A stretch of DNA of 21,891 nt from a virus, in IMG/VR virus record IMGVR_UViG_3300033571_013602, positions 1 through 21,891 of that record; one strand, 5' to 3'. Shown here piece after piece: positions 21,817-21,891 of the stretch. The notes beneath the pieces were generated by a model. The model worked only from the letters and a program-made list of their open reading frames with translations. It made no database searches and was not told where the DNA came from. The position numbers were made by a program, and so were the translations under genes. The first letter of the stretch is position 1. The number at the start of each line of letters is the position of its first letter.

Positions 21817-21891
21817 ATGCAACAAATTCAAGACGTATTCATCATCCAGAATCTAAGAGTCCTTAACGAGGGTAAGACTGGCCCACTCAAG
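21817..21891 (+). CDS. N-terminal fragment of a phage protein, possibly prohead protease (gp21-like)
   Basis: Only the first 25 codons are present (MQQIQDVFIIQNLRVLNEGK, then TGPLK), reading open to the window end. The start lies 2 bases after the preceding stop. Residues 16-19 (LNEG) match the gp21-type cleavage consensus, as expected if this protein is itself processed during prohead maturation. In T4 the order is 67-68-21-22-23, and this gene occupies the place of 21. The fragment is too short to show any catalytic motif, so the protease idea is only a positional guess; a scaffold or capsid protein would also fit. Confidence 0.45.
   Translation, partial: MQQIQDVFIIQNLRVLNEGKTGPLK

Noticed and set aside
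1-21891. CRISPR, tRNA, integrase or diversity-generating retroelement
   Set aside because: No regularly spaced repeats, tRNA-like cloverleafs, recombinase motifs or reverse-transcriptase gene with template/variable repeats were seen in either strand.

Overview
The window looks like the baseplate and tail-fibre module of a large, AT-rich, T4-like contractile-tailed phage, followed by the start of what may be its head-assembly module. It most resembles marine myoviruses of the cyanophage/pelagiphage kind. That rests on a gp25-type wedge protein directly followed by a baseplate-J (gp6-type) wedge protein, a P2-gpI/gp7-like wedge protein, a run of very large beta-rich virion proteins, a PAAR tip protein, and an intergenic TATAAATA box identical to the T4 late-promoter consensus. 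I cannot determine the host. All genes are on the + strand, and no RNA genes, integrase, IS elements or CRISPR are visible.

Layout. Positions 1-225 hold the end of a hub/spike protein with octad beta-helix repeats. Then come an 894-residue protein with hydrophobic N-terminal helices and a C-terminal LamG-like fold (231-2915), gp25 (2918-3382), a gp6-like baseplate-J protein (3382-4986), and a 1672-residue gp7/gpI-like wedge protein carrying an inserted SASA-type carbohydrate esterase (4979-9997). Two smaller virion proteins follow (9999-10982 and 10979-11596). After them are a right-handed beta-helix protein (11598-15071), an 859-residue structural protein (15071-17650), an 818-residue protein with a polyproline/arginine linker (17654-20110), and a PAAR-like tip protein (20112-20426). 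These genes are separated by 0-5 bases or overlap and mostly lack visible Shine-Dalgarno sequences, so they read as one translationally coupled late operon.

An 82-base AT-rich gap with the late promoter then starts a second unit. It holds a very acidic, GC-rich protein with a possible zinc motif (20509-20958), an 18-bp perfect palindrome, two small basic-tailed or basic proteins (20988-21416, 21413-21814), and the first 25 codons of another gene (21817 to the window end). The position, acidity and several gp21-like cleavage motifs suggest that this unit is the prohead-core/protease module, corresponding to T4 67-68-21. This is inference.

How they would work together: hub, gp25, gp6-like and gp7-like proteins form the baseplate, the PAAR protein caps the spike, and the large beta-rich proteins are adhesins or fibres anchored to the wedges. 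The esterase domain would deacetylate a host surface glycan at the baseplate. The most notable points are the in-frame esterase cassette inside a wedge protein, a shared E-x-D-N-[IM]-P motif near the N-termini of two otherwise different adhesin-like proteins, and the palindrome next to a start codon that has no Shine-Dalgarno.
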